Below, one piece after another: positions 36,076-44,547 of a DNA stretch of 64,000 nt. The position numbers and the translations under genes are program-made. Every line of letters begins with the position of its first letter. Position 1 is the first letter of the stretch. The notes beneath the pieces are model-generated. The model saw only the letters and a program-made list of their open reading frames with translations, had not been told where the DNA came from and did not search any database. Source of the DNA: Acidobacteriota bacterium (GTDB lineage Bacteria > Acidobacteriota > Blastocatellia > Pyrinomonadales > Pyrinomonadaceae); the NCBI GenBank assembly GCA_019639175.1, contig JAHBSK010000010.1, positions 62,001 through 126,000 of the forward strand, read 5' to 3'.

Positions 36076-36930
36076 CTAGTCCGCCAAAACAGGTTCCGAG
36101 TGTTTATTATCCGCGTGGCGCATATATGGCGAGCCAAATACGCAACGAAGTTTGCCCGCGAGCGTCTGCTGCGTCCGCATCGCCGCCCACATTTCAGCCC
36201 ACGCATGTGTGTTCACCCAGAGCAGATTGTTGTTCTTCAGCTGAGTGATCAGGCCATAATCAGGTTCTTCTTTTTCTTCCGTAAAACTGCCGAACATCCT
36301 GTCCCATATTATCAGAACACCTGCGTAATTCTTATCCAGATATTTTTCATTTGTGCCGTGATGAACGCGGTGATGCGACGGCGTGTTCAAGATGTATTCC
36401 AAAGGGCCGAGGCGGTCGATCAGCTTTGTGTGTATCCAAAATTGATAGATCAGGTTAAAGCCGTGCATCAGGGCGAACATCCACGGTGCAAACCCTAGCA
36501 GCATTATCGGCAGATAGAATATCCAGTGAAGGATGCCGCTGAACCAGCTTTGCCGAACGGCGACGCTGAGGTTATAGCTTTGGCTGGAATGGTGAACAAC
36601 GTGAAAATTCCAGAAGATACGGCATTCGTGGCTGACGCGGTGAAACCAGTAATAGGCAAAGTCGTCGATAAAGAACAAAAGAACCCATGACCACCACGCA
36701 TCGGCAGGAAATTTGTAAGGAGCAAGTTCGTAAACCGCCGTATAAATAACGCCGATGAAAATGCCGAACAGCGCTCCAAAGGAAACGCTACCAAAACCAA
36801 GGAAAATGTTTGCCCAGGCATCTTTGCGGTCGTATTCCTGCTGTTTGTCGCGCGTGGTCAGCCACGCCTCTACCGCGATAAGCACGGCAAAAAGCGGAAT
36901 GGCGATGACCGTAGGCTTCAGATACTCCAC
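36076..36930 (-). CDS. Sterol desaturase / fatty acid hydroxylase family membrane protein
   Basis: A di-iron membrane oxygenase with several helices (about residues 5-25, 40-65, 80-100 and a central pair). The histidine clusters that hold the iron are present: WFHRVSHE, NFHVVHHSS, and near the C-terminus HRVHHGTN, plus HSH-like pairs. The substrate is probably a lipid or isoprenoid. Start choice is uncertain. Open frame extends to a GTG at 37074 and an ATG at 37017, but the codons upstream of about 37020 are made of a CACAGAG-type dispersed repeat and do not resemble the family, so the GTG at 36930 just before the first helix is used here. Confidence 0.8.
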   Translation of the reverse strand: MEYLKPTVIAIPLFAVLIAVEAWLTTRDKQQEYDRKDAWANIFLGFGSVSFGALFGIFIGVIYTAVYELAPYKFPADAWWSWVLLFFIDDFAYYWFHRVSHECRIFWNFHVVHHSSQSYNLSVAVRQSWFSGILHWIFYLPIMLLGFAPWMFALMHGFNLIYQFWIHTKLIDRLGPLEYILNTPSHHRVHHGTNEKYLDKNYAGVLIIWDRMFGSFTEEKEEPDYGLITQLKNNNLLWVNTHAWAEMWAAMRTQQTLAGKLRCVFGSPYMRHADNKHSEPVLAD

Positions 36931-37049
36931 GAGGAATAGTTTACTATCAGATCGGTGCTTGTGGGAAGAGATGAGGAGACGGATCAGTTTTGTGTGTTTC
37001 GGTTTTTGTCTGTGCATTTGTGGTATTTCCTGTATTTCAGGATATTGAC

Positions 37050-37080
37050 CACAGAATGCACAGAACGAAGACACAGAAAG
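37050..37080. repeat. 'cacagag'-family repeat upstream of the desaturase
   Basis: ACCACAGAATGCACAGAACG is followed by AAGACACAGAAAG. It resembles 35420-35612 and would be translated if the desaturase started at 37074. Confidence 0.45.
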
Positions 37081-37153
37081 TCACCTTTCATACAGTCTTA
37101 ATTGCGATGCGACGAAGCCGCCTTTTTCGCTTTTCCCCTTCTTTTCCAGCTCT

Positions 37154-39061
37154 TTAGAAGGCGATGAAGTTGCCGGTGGCGTTTACGGCGACGAATTGGC
37201 CGCTGCCGATATAGACCAGTTCGATGGTCGAGAATTTCCCGCCTGTCAGATAACCGGCGGTTCCGGCGGTAGTCGCCGGCAGAGCAGGCCCCCGGGTGTA
37301 TATCTGTCCACCAGATACGCCGGCTGCGAGTTTTGTACCGTCTGCCGAGGATGTGATCGAGGCCCATTGCCGGTTGCTTCCTCTTGCCGTCCACGTACTA
37401 CCGGAATCCGTTGAGATCCAGATTTGGCCGCCAAGGACAACAGCAGCCAGCTTGGTGCCGTCGGCGGACGATGTGATGGAGGGCCAATTGCGATTGGCAT
37501 CCGTCATCCTTGCCGTCCACGTAATACCGGAATCCGTTGAGGTATAGATATGGCCGTTAAGCACAACAGCAGCCAACTTTGTGCCGTCGGCGGACGATGT
37601 GATCGAGTTCCATTGCCGGTTACTTTCTCTTGCCGTCCATGTAAGCCCCGAATCCGTGGATGTATATATCTGGCTGCCAAATGTACCGGTGCCGGTGGCG
37701 GCAAGTTTGGTGCCGTCAGCGGACGATGTGATAGCCCGAAGGACTTGAGAGCCCAAGCTTCTAATCACCCATGTTTCGCCGGAATCCGCTGAGATATAGA
37801 TACGGCCGTTATTGTCTCCGGCAGCCAGTATGGTGCCGTCAGCGGACGAAGTGATCGACTGCCAAAGACGAATGTGTTCTCTTATCGTCCATGTAACCCC
37901 CGAATCCGTTGAGGTGTAGATCCGTTCACCTGAGATATTAGTTCTTACAGCAGCCAGCTTGGTGCCGTCAGCGGACGATGTGATCGACACCCAGTTACCG
38001 CTGCCACCTGTGTTCTGTTGCGTCCATGTTTCACCTGAATCCGTCGATGTAAATAATGCGTTATTGCTGACCGCAGCCAATTTGCTGCCGTCTGCGGATG
38101 ATGTGATAGATCGCCATGAGCCATTATTTCCTTTCGGATGAAATACAAATGTGTTGTTCGGGATATTCGACGCCAGTATTTGCTGGCCAGCCTGTTGAGA
38201 TATCCGAAAGCCGCCGTCGCCCTGTGACCGTATCTTTATCACGTCACCCGGATTCGCCGATGCCGGAAGCGTAATCACGGTCTGGCCCGCATTGGTCGCC
38301 ACATAAGCGTTGTTGGGCGACGCCGTAACAGATGTCCCCGATACCACGTTCCACCTCAGCGTTCCCGACACATTGGTCAGCCCCGAGCCGTCACCGGCAA
38401 AGCCGCCAAGGCCGTTGAGTACGCCGGTGAATCTCTTGTCACCGCCGATGGTCTGGTCAGATGTAAGATCGACGGCGTTGAGGGCATTCTGGGCGGTAAC
38501 GGCATTGGTAGCATTAGTGGCATTAACGGCATTGGTTGCGTTTGCGACCGTGCCTGTCACCTTGCTGCCTGCGACAGAGACGATCTGTCCGTCCGTGATG
38601 CAGTTCGAGCAGGTGAGAAGGTCGGCCTCTCTTGCGCTGTCGGCGATCTTGGCGTATGGCGTTGAGCCGATCTGCTGGCGGGGCAATAACCGCGTGTAAT
38701 CACCTTCTCGCTCCGGCCTGACCTGAATGTCCAGATACGCCGTTTCAAATCTTTGAAAAGCCCCGGTCTCAAACTCCAAACTGACGGTAAAAATGCCGTT
38801 CACGACCTGAACGCCCTCTATTGTCTGCTCGCCAAGCATACTGTCACCGTCCGGCTCGCTATAGATCCCGATAATAAAGTCATAGCTGCCGTTTGCCGCT
38901 GTTCCGCCGACCGTCAACTTGCCCTGATAGGTGAACGGCGTCGCCGGAGCCGCGATCACGGTCTCCTTTTCACGATCCTGTGCAAAGCCCGTAATTGTTA
39001 GGGCCATTGATATTATCGTCAGAGTTAAAAATGTTCTTTTTATGCTTTTCATGTTTTTCAT
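37154..39061 (-). CDS. Secreted protein with seven propeller repeats and a collagen-like/AN-repeat stalk
   Basis: A 635-residue exported protein. After the signal peptide (ending GFAQ) residues 30-170 form a domain typical of bacterial secreted tail-like proteins (PFTYQGKLTVGGTAANGSYD; STPYAKIADSA). An Ala/Asn/Val/Thr-rich stretch follows (VANATNAVNATNATNAV), then a short region, then seven repeats of about 40 residues with SITSSADGTKLAAV and YTSTDSGxTWT, which correspond to seven blades of a BNR/Ycf48-like beta-propeller. The repeats are nearly identical in DNA, suggesting recent tandem duplication. A final 40 residues end in ATGNFIAF. Function may be adhesion or glycan binding, which is inferred from architecture only. 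Confidence 0.8.
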   Translation of the reverse strand: MKNMKSIKRTFLTLTIISMALTITGFAQDREKETVIAAPATPFTYQGKLTVGGTAANGSYDFIIGIYSEPDGDSMLGEQTIEGVQVVNGIFTVSLEFETGAFQRFETAYLDIQVRPEREGDYTRLLPRQQIGSTPYAKIADSAREADLLTCSNCITDGQIVSVAGSKVTGTVANATNAVNATNATNAVTAQNALNAVDLTSDQTIGGDKRFTGVLNGLGGFAGDGSGLTNVSGTLRWNVVSGTSVTASPNNAYVATNAGQTVITLPASANPGDVIKIRSQGDGGFRISQQAGQQILASNIPNNTFVFHPKGNNGSWRSITSSADGSKLAAVSNNALFTSTDSGETWTQQNTGGSGNWVSITSSADGTKLAAVRTNISGERIYTSTDSGVTWTIREHIRLWQSITSSADGTILAAGDNNGRIYISADSGETWVIRSLGSQVLRAITSSADGTKLAATGTGTFGSQIYTSTDSGLTWTARESNRQWNSITSSADGTKLAAVVLNGHIYTSTDSGITWTARMTDANRNWPSITSSADGTKLAAVVLGGQIWISTDSGSTWTARGSNRQWASITSSADGTKLAAGVSGGQIYTRGPALPATTAGTAGYLTGGKFSTIELVYIGSGQFVAVNATGNFIAF

Positions 39062-39449
39062 TGTCGAAACTTCGCAAGTTTGTAGATGACGGGTTGACAG
39101 GCGGATAAGGCCTTCAGACCACTACGCGAGGGAAATGCAGAAACAGGCTCAAAAATTTTTCTTGCCCAGATAAAACAACATAAAAACATGGCACAATTCA
39201 GGTTTTGGCCGGAAATGGAAAAGATCTCATTGTTGTTTTTTTCCCAGATTCCGCATTAGAGAATCCCAAAGTCCGAAATGTAGTAGATCAGGCCGATCAT
39301 TTTAGTTTCTAACGGTGAATAGTTGGTCAGTTTTTAGTTGACAGTTGAAAAAACTGGGTTCTGTTGACATTTGGTTTTATAAATTGCCACTAGCTTCAGT
39401 AGCTGTTTCATAACTCAAAATTTCAGAAATGAATTCCGTAGGGATCAGT

Positions 39450-39612
39450 GAAAATAGCCCGCCGATAAATCGGCGGGGAATCATCGATCATCCACAACCA
39501 GTCCCGGTGGGGACGGCTGGGACATTGCAAACATCGGCATTGCAGTCGTCCCTGCGGGACTCTCGCAAACGTCTCTTTTCTCTACCCGCCGATAAATCGG
39601 CGGGCTATTTTC
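39450..39612. repeat. REPIN-like element: two inverted palindromic repeats
   Basis: The perfect 20-base palindrome cccgccgataaatcggcggg occurs at 39458-39477 and 39585-39604. Flanks extend the symmetry: GAAAATAG before the first (39450-39457) and CTATTTTC after the second (39605-39612), so the whole 163 bases has 28-base terminal inverted repeats. Between them are smaller hairpins such as GTCCCGGTGGGGAC and GTCCCTGCGGGAC. This is the architecture of REP doublets mobilised by RAYT transposases. No RAYT gene is present in the window. Confidence 0.75.
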
Positions 39613-39735
39613 TGTCGTCCCTTCAGGACAAAAATGCCGCGTTTTGACTCAGACTCTAAACCCGAAGGCATTTTAAAAAGCGTGAAAGCTACAGAACCTA
39701 ATAACTGTAAACTTCAGCGATCCCAAAAAAATTCA

Positions 39736-39764
39736 TTGATTAGCTTTTGTCGAAACGATATAAT
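39736..39764 (+). promoter_or_regulatory. Sigma-70 promoter of the CAP-domain gene
   Basis: TTGATT (39736-39741) and perfect TATAAT (39759-39764) with a 17-base spacer, 48 bases before the start codon at 39813. Confidence 0.75.
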
Positions 39765-39812
39765 TTTTGTTCAGAAGCTTCCCCCTTCCTTTCCCTGCAA
39801 CATTTTTGCGTT

Positions 39813-40319
39813 ATGAGACTTCCGCCATTTCAATTTATCGTTCTAACGGCCTTTTTCGGCATTTTTGCTTTTTCATCATCAACCCCGGCTCAGCGGTTCA
39901 ATGAGCAATTTCGTTTTGACACTAAGGAACTCGAATCCGACATTTATGCGAGAGTGAACCGTCAGCGGACGCGGCGGCATTTGAACATGCTGGTCTGGGA
40001 CGAAAGGCTTGCTCGAGTTGCCAGAGATTACTCGCGGCAAATGTCGAAGGAGAGCTTTTTCGGCCACGTCGATCCGAGGGGCAAAGCAGTTCAGGACCGC
40101 ATCGGCCGAACCGACATCATCAGTTGGCGAAAGGTCGGCGAAAATCTGTTCTGGGTCGCCGATCTTGATGATTTTGGGCCGCTTGCCGTGTCAAAGTGGA
40201 TGGCTTCGCCGACACACAGGGACAATATTCTTGACCGCGAATGGACGACGACCGGCATCGGCGTCTGGTGCAATGACGACAGCCGCTGCTACGCCACACA
40301 GATATTCCTGACCGATTAG
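39813..40319 (+). CDS. Secreted CAP-domain (SCP/PR-1-like) protein
   Basis: A 168-residue exported protein with signal peptide (MRLPPFQFIVLTAFFGIFAFSSSTPAQ). The rest is one CAP domain: an N-terminal helix with IYARVNRQR, LVWDERLARVARDYSRQM, then FFGHVDPRGK, VGENLFWV, the SPTHRDNIL motif with its His, and the final strand WCNDDSRCYATQIF. CAP His/Glu residues (H in FGHVD, E in GENL, H in PTHR) are all present. The ATG at 39813 starts the signal peptide. The longer frame from 39747 lacks one. Role in the periplasm or outside the cell is unknown. It may bind lipids or ions like other members. Confidence 0.9.
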   Translation: MRLPPFQFIVLTAFFGIFAFSSSTPAQRFNEQFRFDTKELESDIYARVNRQRTRRHLNMLVWDERLARVARDYSRQMSKESFFGHVDPRGKAVQDRIGRTDIISWRKVGENLFWVADLDDFGPLAVSKWMASPTHRDNILDREWTTTGIGVWCNDDSRCYATQIFLTD

Positions 40320-40440
40320 AACCCATTACCCTCACAAAATTTATAAAATTTGGAAGAATAGCGGCTTTGCTGTCAATTTAGCCCGCCTAAACATCAAAAA
40401 GTCTTTTGCTCTAACCGCATTTAAGGCTAAAATATAAAGG

Positions 40441-40962
40441 ATGTCACTATTAAAACTGGTGTATTATCCCGATCCGGTCCTTCTGACCACCGGAAAGCCC
40501 GTCGCGGACGAGGAATTTAACGCCGATCTGGCGCAGACCGTCGAAAATATGTTTGAGACGATGCGGACTGCCGGTGGCGTTGGCCTGGCGGCGCCGCAGG
40601 TCGGCATCTCAAAGCGCTTTTTTGTGATGGATATCCCGGACGAGGCGGGCAAAGGCAATCCGCTGGCGTTCTTTAATCCCGAGATCATCGCCGTTGAAGG
40701 CGAACAGATCGGTGATGAAGGCTGCCTTTCGTTTCCGGGTCTTTATCAGCAGGTCAGGCGCGATATGCGTGTGATAGTCCGCGCTCAGGACGTAAAAGGC
40801 GACCGGTTTGAGATGGACGTGAACGAACTGTCGGCCCGCTGCGTCCTCCACGAAACAGACCATTGCGACGGCATAGTTTTTCTCGACAGAATGTCGCCGC
40901 TAAAACGCCAACTCGCAAAACGCAAGATAAAGCGGCTGCAAAATACCGGAAAGTGGGAGTAA
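40441..40962 (+). CDS. def: Peptide deformylase
   Basis: Removes the formyl group from the N-terminal Met of new proteins. All three motifs are present: GGVGLAAPQVG (motif 1), EGCLSFPG (motif 2, metal Cys) and HETDHCDG (motif 3, HExxH with two metal His and catalytic Glu). The 173-residue length is usual. In many bacteria def is next to fmt, but here fmt lies about 7.9 kb away at 48819. The short AT-rich leader contains TATAAA a few bases before the ATG. Confidence 0.97.
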   Translation: MSLLKLVYYPDPVLLTTGKPVADEEFNADLAQTVENMFETMRTAGGVGLAAPQVGISKRFFVMDIPDEAGKGNPLAFFNPEIIAVEGEQIGDEGCLSFPGLYQQVRRDMRVIVRAQDVKGDRFEMDVNELSARCVLHETDHCDGIVFLDRMSPLKRQLAKRKIKRLQNTGKWE

Positions 40963-41109
40963 TGGCGGTCAGAACTTCTTTCGATTTTACGGATCATCTA
41001 TCGCAGATAAAAAAAGCTTAGAATAGATGGTCCTCTCTTTTGTTCTCAACGTTCTTCCGCTAGGCCTACTCTAAAACGTTGGAACACCTACCGACAGACT
41101 CGACATTTG

Positions 41110-42177
41110 CTATTGGCATTTCATAAGAATTCCGGTTGCTCCTAAGCTGTCGATCTTGTTACCCGTATATCGCCCGCCGCCGGCATAATCCTGCTTTACT
41201 ATCCATTCACGGGCCTGGCAGATCGGCCGGTCTGGTATTTGTAGTAGAGCCCATCCTCGTTTGGTTCTGCTCGTAGGAATGCCCGCACGATTTTTGAATA
41301 TCTTCCATTCGGAATACGATGAACCCATTTTGAGTATCTTTATTCCGGGCGTTTGACGTTGATATTGTGACCTGACCCAGGTTTCTACCGCAGTATCCTT
41401 ATAGGGAGGCATCTGAAATGATCTTGATTCGCCCGTCTTTATCCTCTTATCACGAAGTGCATATCCGCTGTTGATGTACTCGTCCAGAAAATCGTCGGGA
41501 ACTTCCATGTCAAATTCGGCAAACATCGGCTGAAGTTTAGTGAATATCGATGCTTTCCATTTATTGGTCTCCCAAAACATAAGTTGAGCCTCAAGCCCAA
41601 TTCGCTCCTCGGGTTCATTTTCGACGTTTCTTAAAAACCTCGTTATTTGATCTGTTACGTTCCTTGCACTTCGGGCAACTTCTGAGATCTTTCCTTTCTT
41701 TTCATACTCGATTCGGTTTGCTGCGATCGTACACCATGTTGCCGGAAGCCTGTTAAGCTCTCCAATTTCTATCTGGCGCGCTGTGTCTGTCATGCCTGCA
41801 TATTTAGATTTGCACGCAGCATCGATCTCAGCCAATTCGGCCATTACATTTACCCACTGACTTTTTGAGGTGGGAGGGCCGTAACTTGTGTTTCCGACAT
41901 GGAGTTTCGGATCGTGTACCTGCATAAGGGCATATACGGATTTCCGATACTTGCCAAATTCGTTGATAAAGTTCCTTCTCATTTCGTCTTGATTCCCACC
42001 ACTCGATGTTTGCCGTGACGTGTTCGTTTGCGGCGACGATGGTCTCTGAGCAGGTTGAGTCCGGGGGCTGGGAATTCTAATCGGAAATTGAGCCGAAACA
42101 GACAGATGTGCGTTAAGGCTCACTATTGCGGCAATAAATATTACTGTTGCGGCGGCCATTTTATTTGGGTATTTCAT
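41110..42177 (-). CDS. Secreted protein of unknown function, 355 residues
   Basis: Signal peptide (MKYPNKMAAATVIFIAAIVSLNAHLSVSA), then a Pro/Ser/Gln/Thr-rich spacer (about 30-60), then a helical region with many charged residues (MRRNFINEFGKYRKSVYALMQ ... AELAEIDAACKSKY) and a mixed C-terminal part ending KIDSLGATGILMKCQ. Cysteines at four places could form disulphides. No family motif was recognised. A divergent winged-helix/TPR regulator starts 238 bases away, and this stretch (41-44 kb) looks more A+T-rich than the neighbouring metabolic genes. Confidence 0.65.
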   Translation of the reverse strand: MKYPNKMAAATVIFIAAIVSLNAHLSVSAQFPIRIPSPRTQPAQRPSSPQTNTSRQTSSGGNQDEMRRNFINEFGKYRKSVYALMQVHDPKLHVGNTSYGPPTSKSQWVNVMAELAEIDAACKSKYAGMTDTARQIEIGELNRLPATWCTIAANRIEYEKKGKISEVARSARNVTDQITRFLRNVENEPEERIGLEAQLMFWETNKWKASIFTKLQPMFAEFDMEVPDDFLDEYINSGYALRDKRIKTGESRSFQMPPYKDTAVETWVRSQYQRQTPGIKILKMGSSYSEWKIFKNRAGIPTSRTKRGWALLQIPDRPICQAREWIVKQDYAGGGRYTGNKIDSLGATGILMKCQ

Positions 42178-42415
42178 GAACTTAAATTCTTTTAACTCCT
42201 AATCATTTTGGTTTGAGCATGGCATCAGATTGCAGATGGTCTATATTTCACCGAGAAATTTATTTTGCTAATAGAGTTTGTGAAAACAAACTCTATAACG
42301 CAGTTGCAAAAATCCACACCTTCTGCGAATTATTGCCAACACTCTGCGGCATAGCTTAAAATTATCTTTCAATAAAATCCTTTGAAACTTGTTAGAAATT
42401 TGTTTATTTGCCTTA

Positions 42416-44332
42416 ATGGAAGAAAAACAGCCACAAATATTTGAATTTGGTAGATGCCGTCTGGAAGTTGGGTCACGGTCGCTGTGGATAGGCGAAGAGT
42501 TTGTCTCTGTTTCACCTAAAGCATTTGACCTGCTTTTGATGCTGGCCGACGCAAGTCCTAACGTTGTACACCGTAACGAAATAATGGAAAGGCTTTGGCC
42601 TGACGTGATAGTAGAGGACGGCAATATCAATTTCACTATTTCTTCTTTGCGAAAGATCCCGGAATTAAAAGAAGTAATCAAAACCGTTCCCAAAAGGGGC
42701 TATAGATTAGATTGTGAAAACCTTGTCATTGATCCCGTTCGCGTTAAGGTTGAGAACGCCGATCCGTCGATATTGGAGGACAACAACCTAAAGGCATTCG
42801 ACGTCTTTAAAAAAAGCGGATTTTTTGCCTACGGTTCATTTGCCGGCGTTGTATTGCTTTTAGCGACAATCACCTTTCTTGCCTATCATAACATCCGCCA
42901 ATCCGATAGGCCGGAAGAGATCAAGACAAGAACGATCAACAATATCAGCACTTTAGCCGTACTCCCGTTTACCGGAACTGATCCGGAGATAGAAGAAGAC
43001 CAGAAGATACTTATGACATCTGAGGTCATTGACAGATTGGGTTCGATCGGGGGATTGAACGTTCGTCCGCTTGATGCGGTTTCGAGATTTTCATCAGATG
43101 CGGTCCCTGCGGAGGTGGGAAAAGATCTGTCAGTGGACGCGGTAATAAAGGGAACCTGGGTTAAAGTTACCAGCGGTTCTGAGATAGAGGTCGAATTGAA
43201 TGATATAGAGAACGATACCGTCGTCTGGAAACAAAAAATACTAATAGCGGATAACGATTCGACAGGTATATACGGTGACGTGGCCTTTCAGATAGCTTCT
43301 AAATTAATGACGCATCTGACAGACCAAGATAAAACGTTGCTTGGTAAACGCTATACAGATGATCCTGAGGCCTTCAAACTCTACCGAAAGGCAAGACTCA
43401 GGTTTCAGCGTTCAAGGCCTGGGGTGTTTCAAGAGATCTTAGATAATTATAATAAAGCGATCTCATTAGACCCCGGTTTTGCCCTTGCATATGCCGGATT
43501 GGCAGACCTGTTCTTTCGACAAGGAAATTCTCTGGAAGGTTCCGCATCTATGGCAGCATATCGCCGAGCCGAGGTTTTTGCACGACGCGCTCTGGAATTA
43601 GATGGCGAGTTGTCGGAAGCTCACACAGGAATCGGTCGGATCCACCGCAGATTGAATAGGAATTACGACCAAGCGGAGAAAAGCTTTCGAAAGGCAATAG
43701 AGCTTAACCCAAACAACGTAACCGCTTACGGCTATCTTGGACAGTTATTGATACTTAAAGGAGAGGCCGAAGCAGCTTTGGAACTTATAAAAAAGATCGA
43801 ACTGATAGATCCCACGGCCCATTCGATAATCTTCCTGAATTACAGAGGATTTGAGGCTGTGGGAGATCTTGAGAACGGTCTAAAAACCTCCGAACGACTC
43901 TTTAATTTAGATAAGCAGCTAGTATATGCACGTATCTTTTACGCAACGTTTCTGTATTATAACGGCCATTTTGAAAAGATGGAAGAGATAGTCAATGAAG
44001 GGATGGAGGTGCATGCAGGTTTTGCTTTCGTTTGGCACAGATTGCTGGCATCAGCGGCTCTAAAGACGGGGGATCATCAGCTGTTTGCTAAAAACGAGGA
44101 GATTCTCAAAGTCAAGTCGGCTAAATCAACCAAATATCTATACTGGCTTGCAGTTTTGCGGGCAGAACAGGGGAGAAACGCCGAGGCGATAAGCGCATTG
44201 AACGAATGTTTTGAGCATCATGAGTCGTGGATGATGTGGATGGGAAGCGAACCGGGATTTGAAAGTATCAAAACTGAGTCCGAGTTTATTGAGATACTTA
44301 AAAAACTCAATCTGCCTACCGACGCTTCCTAG
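42416..44332 (+). CDS. Membrane-anchored winged-helix/TPR regulator (CadC-like)
   Basis: A 638-residue protein with an N-terminal OmpR/PhoB-type winged helix (about 5-95: FEFGRCRLEVGSRSL, ending TVPKRGYRLD), one membrane helix (about 137-158, SFAGVVLLLATITFLAYH), a mixed domain with LAVLPFTG, similar to the adenylate-cyclase-linked regulators, and then TPR repeats to the end. Such proteins are abundant in Acidobacteria and probably sense periplasmic conditions and act on DNA from the membrane. The ATG at 42416 is chosen because the winged helix begins immediately. Target genes are unknown. The divergent secreted-protein gene at 41110-42177 is a candidate. Confidence 0.85.
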   Translation: MEEKQPQIFEFGRCRLEVGSRSLWIGEEFVSVSPKAFDLLLMLADASPNVVHRNEIMERLWPDVIVEDGNINFTISSLRKIPELKEVIKTVPKRGYRLDCENLVIDPVRVKVENADPSILEDNNLKAFDVFKKSGFFAYGSFAGVVLLLATITFLAYHNIRQSDRPEEIKTRTINNISTLAVLPFTGTDPEIEEDQKILMTSEVIDRLGSIGGLNVRPLDAVSRFSSDAVPAEVGKDLSVDAVIKGTWVKVTSGSEIEVELNDIENDTVVWKQKILIADNDSTGIYGDVAFQIASKLMTHLTDQDKTLLGKRYTDDPEAFKLYRKARLRFQRSRPGVFQEILDNYNKAISLDPGFALAYAGLADLFFRQGNSLEGSASMAAYRRAEVFARRALELDGELSEAHTGIGRIHRRLNRNYDQAEKSFRKAIELNPNNVTAYGYLGQLLILKGEAEAALELIKKIELIDPTAHSIIFLNYRGFEAVGDLENGLKTSERLFNLDKQLVYARIFYATFLYYNGHFEKMEEIVNEGMEVHAGFAFVWHRLLASAALKTGDHQLFAKNEEILKVKSAKSTKYLYWLAVLRAEQGRNAEAISALNECFEHHESWMMWMGSEPGFESIKTESEFIEILKKLNLPTDAS

Positions 44333-44547
44333 AAAATATATATTGATAAACAAGCGATCATTATATTCAAAGGATACATAGGTCTTGTGCGGTTCCGTTG
44401 AATGATCTAATACTATAGACTAACTACATAGAGCGAATTCTTTGATCTTCGGTTATCTACTGGGAACCGATCAGTTATATTAAACCCAGCTTTAGCAGAG
44501 ATCCCCTTTTGATGTTCGCTTGAATAATTTTGTTACAGGTAAATATT

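Larger units (their letters stand above)
39062..39812. other. 750-base intergenic region
   Basis: This is the only gap above 300 bases in the window. 39062-39449 is AT-rich and shows no gene, only stretches such as GTTGACAGTTGAAAAAAC near 39345 that recall the AT-rich repeats. 39450-39612 is a REPIN-like element. 39736-39764 is a strong promoter for the CAP gene. Short frames here have no support. Confidence 0.6.

Noticed and set aside
37330..38120. Repeated DNA in the propeller gene as a CRISPR or tandem repeat locus
   Set aside because: Repeats are about 120 bases, in frame, and encode beta-propeller blades, so they are coding repeats.
39458..39604. Possible CRISPR array
   Set aside because: There are only two palindromic units, the 107-base gap is not a spacer size, and no cas genes are in the window.
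39429..39647. 72-codon open frame in the REPIN region
   Set aside because: It is formed by the inverted repeats themselves and has no protein features. Annotated as repeat instead.
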